Positions 51,193 to 59,872 of a stretch of 64,000 nucleotides of DNA are shown here, in pieces; position 1 is the stretch's first letter; each line of letters begins with the position of its first letter. The position numbers and the translations under genes are program-made. The notes under the pieces were generated by a model. It ran no database searches. It worked only from the letters and a program-made list of their open reading frames with translations, and was not told the DNA's origin. The stretch comes from Verrucomicrobiota bacterium (GTDB lineage: Bacteria > Verrucomicrobiota > Verrucomicrobiia > Opitutales > UBA953), in NCBI GenBank assembly GCA_015061905.1, contig SUVQ01000001.1, positions 1 through 64,000 on the forward strand, read 5' to 3'.

Positions 51193-52008
51193 ATGAGTTT
51201 CCCGGGAAAAATCGACGCGGGAACGCTCGCCGATTTCCAGAAAAAAATCGGCTCAAAGCTCCGCATTTTCTGCATCGAAGAAACGCAAAGCACGAACGCG
51301 GATGCCGCGAAAATGCTCGCTTCGGGAACGCCGCCGCACGACTTTGCAATTTGCGCCAACTCGCAAACCGCCGGGCGCGGACGCCTTCCCGGACGCCGCT
51401 GGGAAAGCCGCCCCGGAAACATTTTGCTCTCGCTCGCCTTTCGCCCGGAAAAACTTTCGCCGGAAAAACTCACGAATTTCACGCTTTGGCTCGGCGTCGC
51501 CGTCGCCCGAATGCTACGAAAAAACTTCGACGTTCCCGCACTGGTAAAATGGCCCAACGACATTTTTTGCCGAGGAAAAAAAATGGCGGGAATGCTCACC
51601 GAAGCGCATATAACGACCGCGCACGTGCACGGCATCATTTTCGGAATCGGGCTCAATGTAAACCTCCGCGAAAGCGAACTTCCGCACGAACTGAAAAACA
51701 GCACGACCTCGCTTTCCCGGGAACTCGGCGGGAACGCGCTCGACGTAAACGCCGTTTGCGCAGCTCTTTTACTCACACTCGAAACCGCTTACACGGAATT
51801 TCTCTCGGGAACGCACCAAAAAATTCTCGCCGAAGCTTGGAAAGAATACGACTGCCTCTTCGGGCAACGCGTCGTCGCAACTTTCGCCGATGAAGAAATC
51901 TGCGGCATCGCCGACGGAATCGACGAGCAAGGCAGAATCAAAATTCTGGGCGACGACGGCACGACACACGCATTTTCCGCCGGAGATGTCGTCATGAAAA
52001 AAAATTAG
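51193..52008 (+). CDS. birA: Biotin-[acetyl-CoA-carboxylase] ligase
   Basis: The start ATG 51193 (MSFPGKIDAG) is preferred over the TTG two codons upstream. The 271-residue protein attaches biotin to carrier proteins through biotinyl-AMP. It has ETQSTNADAA, the adenylate loop TAGRGRLPGRRW, VKWPNDIF and KKMAGMLTE, plus a C-terminal SH3-like domain ending HAFSAGDVV. There is no N-terminal DNA-binding domain, so it is a monofunctional ligase and not a repressor. Confidence 0.93.
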   Translation: MSFPGKIDAGTLADFQKKIGSKLRIFCIEETQSTNADAAKMLASGTPPHDFAICANSQTAGRGRLPGRRWESRPGNILLSLAFRPEKLSPEKLTNFTLWLGVAVARMLRKNFDVPALVKWPNDIFCRGKKMAGMLTEAHITTAHVHGIIFGIGLNVNLRESELPHELKNSTTSLSRELGGNALDVNAVCAALLLTLETAYTEFLSGTHQKILAEAWKEYDCLFGQRVVATFADEEICGIADGIDEQGRIKILGDDGTTHAFSAGDVVMKKN

Positions 52009-52163
52009 AAATCAAAAAGCGCAAACAACGCTCACGGGAACGCAAAAACAGTAGCCCACTTCCGCACTCTTTTTCAAATACCTTGAGACATTTCCTTTTC
52101 TTGAAAAAAAACAAAGCCCGGACACCAAGCAGAAACGCCGCGAGCGGGAACGTTTTTTGGGTA

Positions 52164-52192
52164 TTGACAACTCGAATGCAAAAAAGTTTAAT
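52164..52192 (+). promoter_or_regulatory. Sigma-70-type promoter of rpsP operon
   Basis: A perfect TTGACA is followed after 17 bp by TTTAAT, 40 bp before the rpsP ATG. The leader ends ACAAAGACAGACAAAA without a Shine-Dalgarno sequence. Confidence 0.75.
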
Positions 52193-52231
52193 GCGTCATT
52201 CCAATTTCAAATTTAACAAAGACAGACAAAA

Positions 52232-52498
52232 ATGCTTCGTATCAGACTGCAACGCCACGGTTCAATCCACGCTCCGATTTATCGTATCGCCGTTTGCGAA
52301 AACACGGCTCGCCGCGACGGACGTTTCGTTGAAATCCTCGGCACCTACAATCCTTCGCCGAAAGGCAAGGCTATCGGCCTGACGCTCGACCTCGCTCGCG
52401 CTGACTACTGGATCAAGTGCGGTGCTCAGCCGTCCGACACGGCTCGCTCGCTGATTAAGCGCGCCCGCAAGGAAGCAGCCGCCGCTCCGGCAGCGTAA
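52232..52498 (+). CDS. rpsP: Ribosomal protein bS16
   Basis: The 88-residue 30S subunit protein starts MLRIRLQRHGSIHAPIYRIAVCE and contains RRDGRFVEILGTYNP and CGAQPSDTARSLIKRA, all canonical. It is the first gene of an rpsP-trmD-rplS group. A hairpin follows it, which may tune downstream expression. Confidence 0.97.
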   Translation: MLRIRLQRHGSIHAPIYRIAVCENTARRDGRFVEILGTYNPSPKGKAIGLTLDLARADYWIKCGAQPSDTARSLIKRARKEAAAAPAA

Positions 52499-52516
52499 TT
52501 TCCCTACGAGCCTTTG

Positions 52517-52553
52517 AAAAAACGGCGTTCCCGTGTAAGGAAGCGCCGTTTTT
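52517..52553 (+). terminator. Attenuator-like terminator between rpsP and trmD
   Basis: AAAACGGCG pairs with CGCCGTTTTT around a loop containing one CGTTCCCG word. It lies between the two genes, so it may reduce transcription into trmD and rplS. Confidence 0.7.
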
Positions 52554-52580
52554 CTTTTCCTCTTTTTCGCTCTTTCGCCC

Positions 52581-53285
52581 GTGCAAATCGATATTCTCAC
52601 CCTCTTTCCGGAAATGGTTTCGGGATTTTTCTCCGAAAGCATCCTCGGGCGCGCCGTAAAAAACGGCATTTTGGACATTCGCCTGCACAACATTCGCGAT
52701 TGGTCGACAGACAAACACAAGCGAGTGGACGACCGTCCGTTCGGCGGCGGAGCAGGAATGCTGATGACCCCGCAACCCGTTTTCGATGCAATTGAAAGCC
52801 TGCGCGGGAACGCTCCGGAAGACGCGGGAACGCCCGTCATTTACCTCTGTCCGGACGGAGAACCGCTCACGAACGATATCGCGCGCGAACTTTCCGCACA
52901 AAAACGCTTGATTCTGCTTAGCGGGCACTACGAAGGAATCGACCAACGCATACGCGACGCGCTCGTTACGCGCGAAATTTCCATCGGAGACTACGTGTTG
53001 ACCAACGGCACGATTGCCGCCGCCGTCCTTGTCGACTGCCTCGCTCGCCAGATTCCCGGCGTTTTAGGTGAAGAAAATTCCTTGACGAGCGACAGCTTCA
53101 ATGACAAGCTGTTGTCCTTTCCGCAGTTTACGCGCCCGGAAGTCTTTCGCGAGATGCCCGTTCCGCCCGTTCTCCTCTCGGGGAACCACGCTGAAATTCA
53201 ACGTTGGCGGCGGGAACAGCAGATTCTTAAGACGAAGGCACGTCGCCCGGATTTATTAATTTCAAAAGAAAACAACCAGTTATGA
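52581..53285 (+). CDS. trmD: tRNA (guanine-N1-)-methyltransferase
   Basis: This enzyme methylates G37 of tRNAs. It starts at a GTG (QIDILTLFPEMVSGFFSESILGRA) and is 234 residues long. It has FGGGAGMLM, the trefoil-knot SAM-binding LLSGHYEGIDQRI and IGDYVLTNGTIAA. Its stop overlaps the rplS start by ATGA, indicating coupling. The usual rimM gene between rpsP and trmD is missing. Confidence 0.96.
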   Translation: MQIDILTLFPEMVSGFFSESILGRAVKNGILDIRLHNIRDWSTDKHKRVDDRPFGGGAGMLMTPQPVFDAIESLRGNAPEDAGTPVIYLCPDGEPLTNDIARELSAQKRLILLSGHYEGIDQRIRDALVTREISIGDYVLTNGTIAAAVLVDCLARQIPGVLGEENSLTSDSFNDKLLSFPQFTRPEVFREMPVPPVLLSGNHAEIQRWRREQQILKTKARRPDLLISKENNQL

Positions 53286-53641
53286 GCCAGCAATTAATCA
53301 ATTCGCTTACACAAGCCCAGATTAAGACCGACCGCACGAATTTCCGCGTCGGCGACGGTGTTCGCGTTCACACGAAAGTTCGCGAAGGCGACAAAGAACG
53401 TATCCAGATCTTCTCCGGCATCGTAATCAGCCACAAGGGTTCGGGAATCCAGGAAGCTTTCACGGTTCGCCGCATTTCCTACGGCGAAGGCGTTGAGCGC
53501 GTTTTCCCGGTGAACAGCCCGAACGTGGTCAAAATCGAAGTCGAACGCAAGTCCGTTCCGATGAAAGCCCGTTTGTTCTACCTCCGTAGCCGCCTCGGTA
53601 AAAGCGCGACCAAGGTTAAAGAACAAGCTCGCGAAGCGTAA
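53282..53641 (+). CDS. rplS: Ribosomal protein bL19
   Basis: The 119-residue 50S protein has FRVGDGVRVHTKVREGDKERIQIFSGIVI and FTVRRISYGEGVERVFPVNSPNV, with LFYLRSRLGKSATKVKE at the end. It overlaps trmD by four bases and is followed by a strong word-pair terminator. Confidence 0.97.
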   Translation: MSQQLINSLTQAQIKTDRTNFRVGDGVRVHTKVREGDKERIQIFSGIVISHKGSGIQEAFTVRRISYGEGVERVFPVNSPNVVKIEVERKSVPMKARLFYLRSRLGKSATKVKEQAREA

Positions 53642-53663
53642 TTCTCCGTTAGCTTTTGCAAAA

Positions 53664-53707
53664 AGCGTTCCCGCACGGCAAATGCCGGCTCTGCGGGAAC
53701 GCTTTTT
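53664..53707 (+). terminator. Terminator of rpsP-trmD-rplS operon
   Basis: AGCGTTCCCGCA pairs with TGCGGGAACGCTTTTTT; an inner GCCGGC-rich segment extends the fold. It is the clearest case of an inverted pair of the dispersed word used as a terminator. Confidence 0.9.
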
Positions 53708-53750
53708 TGTTTGGAAAAATCGGCATATTCCAGTTTGTTTTTAGCCGCAG

Positions 53751-54863
53751 ATGAATATTTTTCAAAAAATACTTTTGTTGCTCGCCCTTTTCGCAACGGG
53801 AACGCTTGCAACAATTCCGGCAAACGCCGCGCCGAAAAGCAAAAAAACAAACACAAAAGTCATCGTCGCCGACGACACGGAAAACGAACTCTACGACGGC
53901 AAGGAAAACCTGCCCGGCGAAAATTTTTCGGCGGCGTGGCCGACGCTCACCCGCATTCCCGACATGCTCCCGGCGCGCACGGTTCAGGACGGTCCGGACA
54001 CATGGATTTACGAGACGCAACATTTCCGTTTCACATCCAACGCACCGATTGCGCTTGGTGCAATCAAAGAAATTGCGCGCATTTTTGAAGGCACTTACGC
54101 CGCCAACCTCGCTCTCCCGATTAATTCTCCCTGCAATCATTTCCAAGTTTGCGAAAAAGGAAAGTTCAACGCGTTTCTTTTCAGAACTTACGAAGATTAT
54201 CTCGCGGCGGGAGCGCTCGAAGGCTCCGCCGGCGTCTTCATCGGCACCAACGCCGGGCTTGCCTCGGGGCGCGTTTTGGTGCCGTTCGCCTCGCTCGGGC
54301 TGGAAAAGCGCGGAAACCGCTACGTTAAAGGCGGCAAGCGCGTCAACGGACACACGCTCGCGCACGAAATCACGCACCACATGTCGATCGGCTCCTACAC
54401 GTATCCGACTTGGTTTGTCGAAGGGCTCGCCGAATACGTCGGACTTTCTTACGACGGGAACGGGCAGGTGCGTTTCAGCGGAAATAAAACTCCGATTTCA
54501 AAATTTGTTGCCGGATACGGCGAAAAAGGCGGCGGCGGACGCGCCATCGGAAAACAGCCGCAAGTCGGCATGTCGCTCCAAGAATTTCTCAACTACAAAG
54601 GACTTTTCGTGGGAAGCGATTCCGTTCAAATCGGCTACGGCGTTTCCGCGCTTCTCGTCTATTATTTCTTTCATCTCGACGGCAAGCGCGACGCCGCCCG
54701 CATCAAAAAATATCTCGCCGTGCTTCAAAACGGCGGTAGTTTCGAACAGGCGAACGAAGAACTTCTCGGCGGGCGCACCTGGGCGCAACTCGAAAAAGAC
54801 ATTTGCCGCCGCCTAAAGTCCGTAATGAAAGTGGAGCCGAAATTCGCTTCCGGCGAACGCTAA
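53751..54863 (+). CDS. Exported gluzincin-like metallopeptidase
   Basis: The 370-residue protein has a signal peptide (MNIFQKILLLLALFATGTLATIPANA). The zinc motif is HEITHH at about residue 206, followed by WFVEGLAEYVGLSY, whose Glu is the likely third ligand of a gluzincin. It resembles DUF1570/peptidase-MA-type proteins. It is predicted to be periplasmic or secreted. It is a single gene convergent with the ExbD-like gene. Confidence 0.78.
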   Translation: MNIFQKILLLLALFATGTLATIPANAAPKSKKTNTKVIVADDTENELYDGKENLPGENFSAAWPTLTRIPDMLPARTVQDGPDTWIYETQHFRFTSNAPIALGAIKEIARIFEGTYAANLALPINSPCNHFQVCEKGKFNAFLFRTYEDYLAAGALEGSAGVFIGTNAGLASGRVLVPFASLGLEKRGNRYVKGGKRVNGHTLAHEITHHMSIGSYTYPTWFVEGLAEYVGLSYDGNGQVRFSGNKTPISKFVAGYGEKGGGGRAIGKQPQVGMSLQEFLNYKGLFVGSDSVQIGYGVSALLVYYFFHLDGKRDAARIKKYLAVLQNGGSFEQANEELLGGRTWAQLEKDICRRLKSVMKVEPKFASGER

Positions 54864-54870
54864 ATCCGCG

Positions 54871-55434
54871 TTAATGCGCCGGCAGATAAACGACGTTCAC
54901 GTCCGCAAGCCCGCATTTTTTCAGCATCTCAAGCGCGACGGACAAATCGGCGGCGAGAACATCCGCCTTCACGGAAATTTTAATCTCGGCACGTTGCGAA
55001 GGCGGAAGTTTCGCATTGTTTTCCGCCAAGCTCCGCAACGCGGCTTCATCTGCGGGAACGCCGTTTCGAGTCAAAGCGTTCCCGCTCAGCACAAGCTCGA
55101 TTGGCGGCAGAGGAGATTTCCGTAAAGATTTCGCCAAATTTTTCAACGATTCCGGCGCGTCCGCAGGCGGAATGATATTTGCGACCCAAATTTCTCCGTC
55201 GTGCATTTCTGTCTCGTAAAAAAGGAAACCGTCCGCAAGCTGCACGGATTTTGTATTCGGCATCGGCAAAATCCGGGAAATCGTGTCCAAGCGTTCAAGC
55301 CAAACCTCCTCAAAAACCCCGCCGTCATAAAGCCTTAGAGCCTCTTCTCTGGAAACTTCCGAAGACAAACCCGGACCGATGCATCCGAAATTAAAAACCG
55401 ATAAAAGAGAAAAAGCCCAAAAATATTTTTTCAT
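54871..55434 (-). CDS. Exported protein with ExbD/TolR-like C-terminal domain
   Basis: The start ATG 55434 (MKKYFWAFSLLSVFNFGC) gives 187 residues with a signal peptide that may end in a lipobox Cys. The C-terminal part KISVKADVLAADLSVALEMLKKCGLADVNVVYLP follows the pattern of the periplasmic domain of ExbD/TolR. The usual transmembrane anchor is replaced by the export signal. No ExbB/TolQ partner is adjacent. Function is unknown. Confidence 0.6.
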   Translation of the reverse strand: MKKYFWAFSLLSVFNFGCIGPGLSSEVSREEALRLYDGGVFEEVWLERLDTISRILPMPNTKSVQLADGFLFYETEMHDGEIWVANIIPPADAPESLKNLAKSLRKSPLPPIELVLSGNALTRNGVPADEAALRSLAENNAKLPPSQRAEIKISVKADVLAADLSVALEMLKKCGLADVNVVYLPAH

Positions 55435-55597
55435 GAGCAAAATATTTTCGCCTCATTCAACTCTTGCAACTCTTATTTTGTGCGTTCCCGCAAAAATCAC
55501 TTTGCGGCAAACCTGTTTTCTGCTATCTTCGAAGCCGCTTCGGAAAGCAATTTCATTTGTTTTTCGAACCTGAACCCTCCAACATACATATCTTCCA

Positions 55598-55918
55598 ATG
55601 AAAAAATACATTACGCTTACGATTGCCGCTCTCGTCGCCGCCATCGCTTCCGGTTGCGCCAGCTATACGCCCAAAGGAGCTCTCCTCACGGATATCTCCC
55701 TCCCGATCGCGCTCGCCGACGCCAATGCGAAAGTCGACGCTCTCAAAGTCGGCAAATCCCAATGCAAAGACGTTCTCGCTCTTATCGCACAGGGTGACGC
55801 TTCTATCGCCGCCGCGATGAAAAACGGCAACATCACGAAAGTTCACTTCGTGGACTGGAAGGCGAATAACATTCTCGGTCTCGTCGGGACCTACGAATGC
55901 ACCGTTTACGGCGAATAA
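55598..55918 (+). CDS. TRL-like lipoprotein
   Basis: The 106-residue protein has a lipoprotein signal (MKKYITLTIAALVAAIASGC, Cys at about 20). It has the TRL-family pattern PKGALLTDISLP, KVGKSQCKDVLALIAQGDASIAAAMKNGNITKVHFVDWKANNILGLVGTYECTVYGE. It is probably envelope-anchored, and its function is unknown. The MKKYITL start is shared with both PEP-CTERM modules. Confidence 0.85.
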   Translation: MKKYITLTIAALVAAIASGCASYTPKGALLTDISLPIALADANAKVDALKVGKSQCKDVLALIAQGDASIAAAMKNGNITKVHFVDWKANNILGLVGTYECTVYGE

Positions 55919-56012
55919 TTTTTAAGTAAACAGCTTTCAATCACGGCGGTTGCAAAATGCAGCCGCCTTTTTTTTGTCGTGAAAAATCCCGTTTCCCGTA
56001 AAAATTTTCGTT

Positions 56013-56861
56013 ATGAATTCCCTTCTCGAACTGCTCAAAAAAAGCACCGATTTTTTAGCGAAAAAAGGAATCGATAATGCGCGCCTTCAAAGCGAGCTGA
56101 TTTTCGCGGGAACGCTACATTGCCGGCGCCTTGATTTGTATTTGCAATTCGAACGCCCGCTCACGCAAGCGCAGGTCGACACTTTGCGGGAACGCATTCT
56201 ACGCCGTGCGCGACGCGAGCCCGTGCAATACATTGTGGGCGATACGGACTTCCGCACGCTCACGCTCAAATGCGACCCGCGCGCGCTCATTCCGCGCCCG
56301 GAAACGGAAGAACTCGTCGGATTCGTTCTCGAAAAACTAAACACCTTGCGCCCTGCGGGAACGCCCGCCCGCGTTCTCGACCTCGGCACGGGAACGGGCG
56401 CCATCGCGCTTTCCGTCGCCGCCGAGCGCCCGGAAACCGAAGTCGTCGCCGTCGACAAATCCGCCGACGCGCTCGCACTCGCCGGGGAAAACGCTTCCGC
56501 GCTCGGAATTTCCTCCGTCCGCTTTCTCCGAAGCGACTGGTTTGAAAACGTAACGGGAACGTTTGACGCCATCGTTTCCAACCCGCCCTACCTCACCCAA
56601 GACGAATGGGAATGCGCCCAACCGGAAGTCCGCGACCACGAACCGCTTTTCGCACTCGTCGCCGACAATGCCGGGCTCGCCGACCTCGAAAAAATTCTTC
56701 GCGGCGCGCGGGAACGCCTTTCTTCCGGCGGCTTCGTCGCGTTCGAAACCGGAATCGCGCAACACGACGCACTCGCGCGCATCGCCGCCGAATGCGGTTT
56801 TTCAAAAACGGAATCGAGAACGGATCTTTCCGAGCGTCCGCGCTTTTTTTTCGCCGAGTAA
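56013..56861 (+). CDS. prmC: Release factor glutamine methyltransferase
   Basis: The 282-residue protein methylates the GGQ glutamine of peptide release factors. The N-terminal helical domain (about 1-85) is followed by the SAM-binding VLDLGTGTGAIALSVA and the substrate motif SNPPYLTQDEW. It heads a plus-strand group with pyrE and an RNA methyltransferase. It is exceptionally rich in the dispersed word (seven or so copies). Confidence 0.95.
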   Translation: MNSLLELLKKSTDFLAKKGIDNARLQSELIFAGTLHCRRLDLYLQFERPLTQAQVDTLRERILRRARREPVQYIVGDTDFRTLTLKCDPRALIPRPETEELVGFVLEKLNTLRPAGTPARVLDLGTGTGAIALSVAAERPETEVVAVDKSADALALAGENASALGISSVRFLRSDWFENVTGTFDAIVSNPPYLTQDEWECAQPEVRDHEPLFALVADNAGLADLEKILRGARERLSSGGFVAFETGIAQHDALARIAAECGFSKTESRTDLSERPRFFFAE

Positions 56862-56907
56862 TTTCAATTTGAGGAAAAACTCACAAACGCGCATACTTCC
56901 CGCCATT

Positions 56908-57480
56908 ATGAACTCTGAAATCCAAAACGAAGTCCTCAATATTTTCAAAGAAAGCAAAGCACTCCTTTCCGGGCATTTTATCCTGCGTAGCGGCTTACAC
57001 AGCGCAAACTATTTTCAATGCGCGCAGGTTTGCCAATACATGGACAAAGTTTCCCGCCTCGTCGAACTCCTTTTGCCGAAACTGAAAAACCTCGGCATCG
57101 AGACCGTGCTCGCCCCCGCGATGGGCGGCTTGGTCGTCGGACAGGAAATCGCCCGCCAGCTCGGCGTGCGCTTCATTTTTGCGGAAAAAGAAGACAACAA
57201 ACTCGTTTTGCGCCGCAATTTTAAAATCGCGCCGGGCGAAAAAATCCTCGTCGCGGAAGACGTCGTAACTCGCGGCGGGCGCGTCATTGAATGCGCAGAC
57301 ATCATCAAAGCGTGGGGCGGCGTTCCCGTTGCCTGCGCGATGCTCGTGGATCGCTCCGCCGGAAATGCCACGCTTCCCATGCCGGCAGTTTCGTTGCTCG
57401 AACTTTCGTTCCCGACGTATCAGCCGGACGCGCTCCCGCCGGAACTTGCCGCCATTCCCGCCACGCATCCGGGCTCCTAA
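56908..57480 (+). CDS. pyrE: Orotate phosphoribosyltransferase
   Basis: The start ATG 56908 (MNSEIQNEVLNIFKESKALLSGHFILRSGLHS) gives 190 residues; the longer ORF overlaps prmC. It has the PRPP-binding motif ILVAEDVVTRGGRVIE and the upstream APAMGGLVVGQEIARQLGVRFIFAEK. It makes OMP in pyrimidine synthesis. It lies 46 bp after prmC. Confidence 0.94.
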   Translation: MNSEIQNEVLNIFKESKALLSGHFILRSGLHSANYFQCAQVCQYMDKVSRLVELLLPKLKNLGIETVLAPAMGGLVVGQEIARQLGVRFIFAEKEDNKLVLRRNFKIAPGEKILVAEDVVTRGGRVIECADIIKAWGGVPVACAMLVDRSAGNATLPMPAVSLLELSFPTYQPDALPPELAAIPATHPGS

Positions 57481-57513
57481 GCCGGGTAACAACTGAAAGT
57501 TTTCAAAACTTTC

Positions 57514-58770
57514 ATGAAAACGGATTTTCAAAATAAAGCCGCGCGCGTTCCCGCGAAATTTAAGCCGGAACCGTTCGCCTATCATCAGGAATTGGAGCTC
57601 GAAATCGCGACGCTGACCAACCTCGGCGAAGGCGTCGCGCGGCATGGCGGCTGGGTCATTTTCGTTCCCGGCGCGCTTCCGGGCGAACGCATTCGCGCGC
57701 GCATCTGGCACAACGCGAAAAATTTTTCCCGCGCGGATTTGGTTGAAGTTCTCGTTCCCGCGAGAGAACGCGTCGAGCCGCGTTGCCCGCTTTTCGGCAC
57801 CTGCGGCGGATGCCAGTATCAAAATTTTAATTACGAAGGACAACTTGCCTGGAAAACGCAACAGGTTTCGGATTTGCTCGAACGTCTCGGAAAAATTTCG
57901 TTTCCGGTCAATCCCTGCCGCGGCTCGCCGAAGCAATACGGCTACCGCTCGAAAATCACGCCGCACTTCGAACGTCCGCGCCAAGGCGAAAAGGATTTTC
58001 CCATCGGCTTTCTCGCCGCGGGAACGTCGCGCCGCATCGTCGATGTGCCCGCCTGCCCGATCGCGACCGACGCCGTCAACGCCGCGCTCCCGCGCCTGCG
58101 CGAGCAAATGCGTTCCCGCGCCGCCCGAGGGGAATTTCGTCGCGGCGTAACAATGCTCATTCGCGAAACGCTCGAAGGAATCGCGACCGACCACAAAGCG
58201 CCTGTTTCCGAGCGCGTCGGCGATTTGGTTTTAAAATTCGTTGCCGGAGATTTTTTCCAAAACAATCCGTTTATTCTTCCGGAATTTGTCGACTTCGGCG
58301 TGCGCGCCGCGCGCGGGAACGGCGAGTGTAAATATCTTGTAGATACATATTGCGGGAGCGGTCTTTTCGCGCTTTCCGCCGCGAAGTATTTTGAAAAAGT
58401 GCTCGGCGTGGAAGTCAGCGAAGACGCCGTTGTTAAAGCACGCGAGAACGCAAAATCCAACGGGCTGAGCAACTGCGAATTTACGGCGGGCTCCTCGGAA
58501 ATTATTTTCGCGAAAGTGCCGTTTTCGCCGGACGAAACCGCGCTCATCATCGACCCGCCGCGCAAAGGTTGCGACGAAGCGTTTATCTCGCAGCTGCTCG
58601 CGTTCGCGCCGCGCCGCGTCGTTTACGTTTCCTGCGGTCCGGACACGCAGGCGCGCGACCTGCAGATGATTCTCGCAAGCGGGAAATACGCGCTTGAGGA
58701 AGTCCAGCCCTTCGACTTGTTCCCGCAAACGCGCCACATCGAAAACATCGCCGTTCTCGTGCGAAAATGA
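57514..58770 (+). CDS. TrmA/RlmD-family RNA 5-methyluridine methyltransferase
   Basis: The 418-residue protein has an N-terminal TRAM-like RNA-binding domain (LELEIATLTNLGEGVARHGGWVIFVPGALPGERIRARI). Four Cys, including C-FGTCGGCQYQ and VPACPI, could hold a [4Fe-4S] cluster as in RlmD. The SAM-binding LVDTYCGSGLFALSAA and the motifs IIDPPRKGCDEAF and YVSCGPDTQARDL, with the catalytic Cys, complete it. Whether it modifies 23S rRNA or tRNA is not decidable here. It overlaps the next gene by ATGA. Confidence 0.9.
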   Translation: MKTDFQNKAARVPAKFKPEPFAYHQELELEIATLTNLGEGVARHGGWVIFVPGALPGERIRARIWHNAKNFSRADLVEVLVPARERVEPRCPLFGTCGGCQYQNFNYEGQLAWKTQQVSDLLERLGKISFPVNPCRGSPKQYGYRSKITPHFERPRQGEKDFPIGFLAAGTSRRIVDVPACPIATDAVNAALPRLREQMRSRAARGEFRRGVTMLIRETLEGIATDHKAPVSERVGDLVLKFVAGDFFQNNPFILPEFVDFGVRAARGNGECKYLVDTYCGSGLFALSAAKYFEKVLGVEVSEDAVVKARENAKSNGLSNCEFTAGSSEIIFAKVPFSPDETALIIDPPRKGCDEAFISQLLAFAPRRVVYVSCGPDTQARDLQMILASGKYALEEVQPFDLFPQTRHIENIAVLVRK

Positions 58771-59537
58771 GCGTTCCCGCAAACAGAGAAATCGACGTTC
58801 CCGGCGTAAAAAATTTTCGCGACCTCGGCGGACTTATCGGCGAAAACGGAAAACGCGTGCGCCGGGGACTCGTTTTTCGAAGCGCGAAACTTGATAAAAT
58901 CACACCGGAAGGCGAAGCCGTATTGGACAGGCTCGGCATACGCACCATCGTCGATTTCCGCTCTCCCGGCGAACAGCGCAGAAACCCGACGCGTTACGAA
59001 CGCGGGAACGTCCGGCAAATTCGCCTGCCTGTTTTCAAAGACACACCGGAAGGCTATTTCGAAGAACGGCTCACGCCCGGGCTCACGCCGCAAGGCGCGC
59101 TTGCGCTGATGGAGGCGGCAAACCGCTCGTTCGCGCGGGAACGCTGTGAAGCTTTTCGGGATTTTTTTGAACTTTTTAATGATGAGAAGAATTTCCCGCT
59201 CGTCTTCCATTGCACCGGCGGGAAAGACCGCACCGGCTTTGCCGCCGCGATGATTTACTCCGCGCTCGGCGTTTCCGACGCTGATATTCGGGCGGATTTT
59301 TTGCTCTCTCAAAAAAATACGATTCCGCGCACCGAGCGTTCCGTGCACCGCTTTCTCGAAATCGTTCCCGCAGAAACCTTGGACGTGTTGCTGACCGTTT
59401 TCCCTCAGTTTTTAGACGCCGCCTTAAATGAAATAAACAACGACTGGGGAACGCGGGAACGCTTTTTGAGAGACGCGCTCGGTCTTACGCCGGAACGCGC
59501 GGAAAGACTGCGCCGGTTCCTCCTCGCCGAAAAATAA
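58767..59537 (+). CDS. Tyrosine phosphatase family protein
   Basis: The 256-residue protein has FRDLGGLIGENGKRVRRGLVFRSAKLD and IVDFRSPGEQ, then the P-loop FHCTGGKDRTGFAAA with catalytic Cys and Arg. This is the atypical LipA/Y_phosphatase3 family of protein-tyrosine or phosphoinositide phosphatases. It has no signal peptide. It is translationally coupled (4-bp overlap) to the RNA methyltransferase gene. Confidence 0.9.
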   Translation: MSVPANREIDVPGVKNFRDLGGLIGENGKRVRRGLVFRSAKLDKITPEGEAVLDRLGIRTIVDFRSPGEQRRNPTRYERGNVRQIRLPVFKDTPEGYFEERLTPGLTPQGALALMEAANRSFARERCEAFRDFFELFNDEKNFPLVFHCTGGKDRTGFAAAMIYSALGVSDADIRADFLLSQKNTIPRTERSVHRFLEIVPAETLDVLLTVFPQFLDAALNEINNDWGTRERFLRDALGLTPERAERLRRFLLAEK

Positions 59538-59839
59538 AAAACCACGAATAGACGCGAATTTTCACGAAGTATTTTCGTGTAAAGCCATCGCCTTCCGTGG
59601 CTCTTTATTTTCTTATTTCGCGCAAAGACGCTGAGACGCGAAGTTTTTTTTGCGGTTTATTTTTCCCACGGATGAAACAGATACTCACAGATGTCCTGAT
59701 TTCATCTTCGCGTTAAAAAGCATTCGTGAAAATTCGTGGTTATTCGCGGTTTCTTTTTTTTCCTATTTTTTAAAAACTTCGCGGCTTTGCGGCTTAGCGC
59801 GAAAAAAAACGTTCCCGCGACCGAAGCCGCGGGAACGCT
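59538..59839. repeat. Intergenic repeat family C, copy 3, with terminator
   Basis: The stretch from about 59620 carries CGCGCAAAGACGCTGAGACGCGAAG, TTTATTTTTCCCACGGATGAAACAGA, ATTCGTGAAAATTCGTGGTTATTCGCGG and ends in the word-pair hairpin. It aligns with 5195-5392 and 6272-6480. A preceding piece has CACGAATAGACGCGAATTTTCACGAA. No gene is seen. Confidence 0.78.
59802..59839 (-). terminator. Terminator of PEP-CTERM gene 2
   Basis: On the minus strand AGCGTTCCCGCGG pairs with TCGCGGGAACG and is followed by T8, about 35 bp past the stop, as in module 1. Confidence 0.85.
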
Positions 59840-59872
59840 AACCATAATCTATGAATTAATATATTACAGAAA

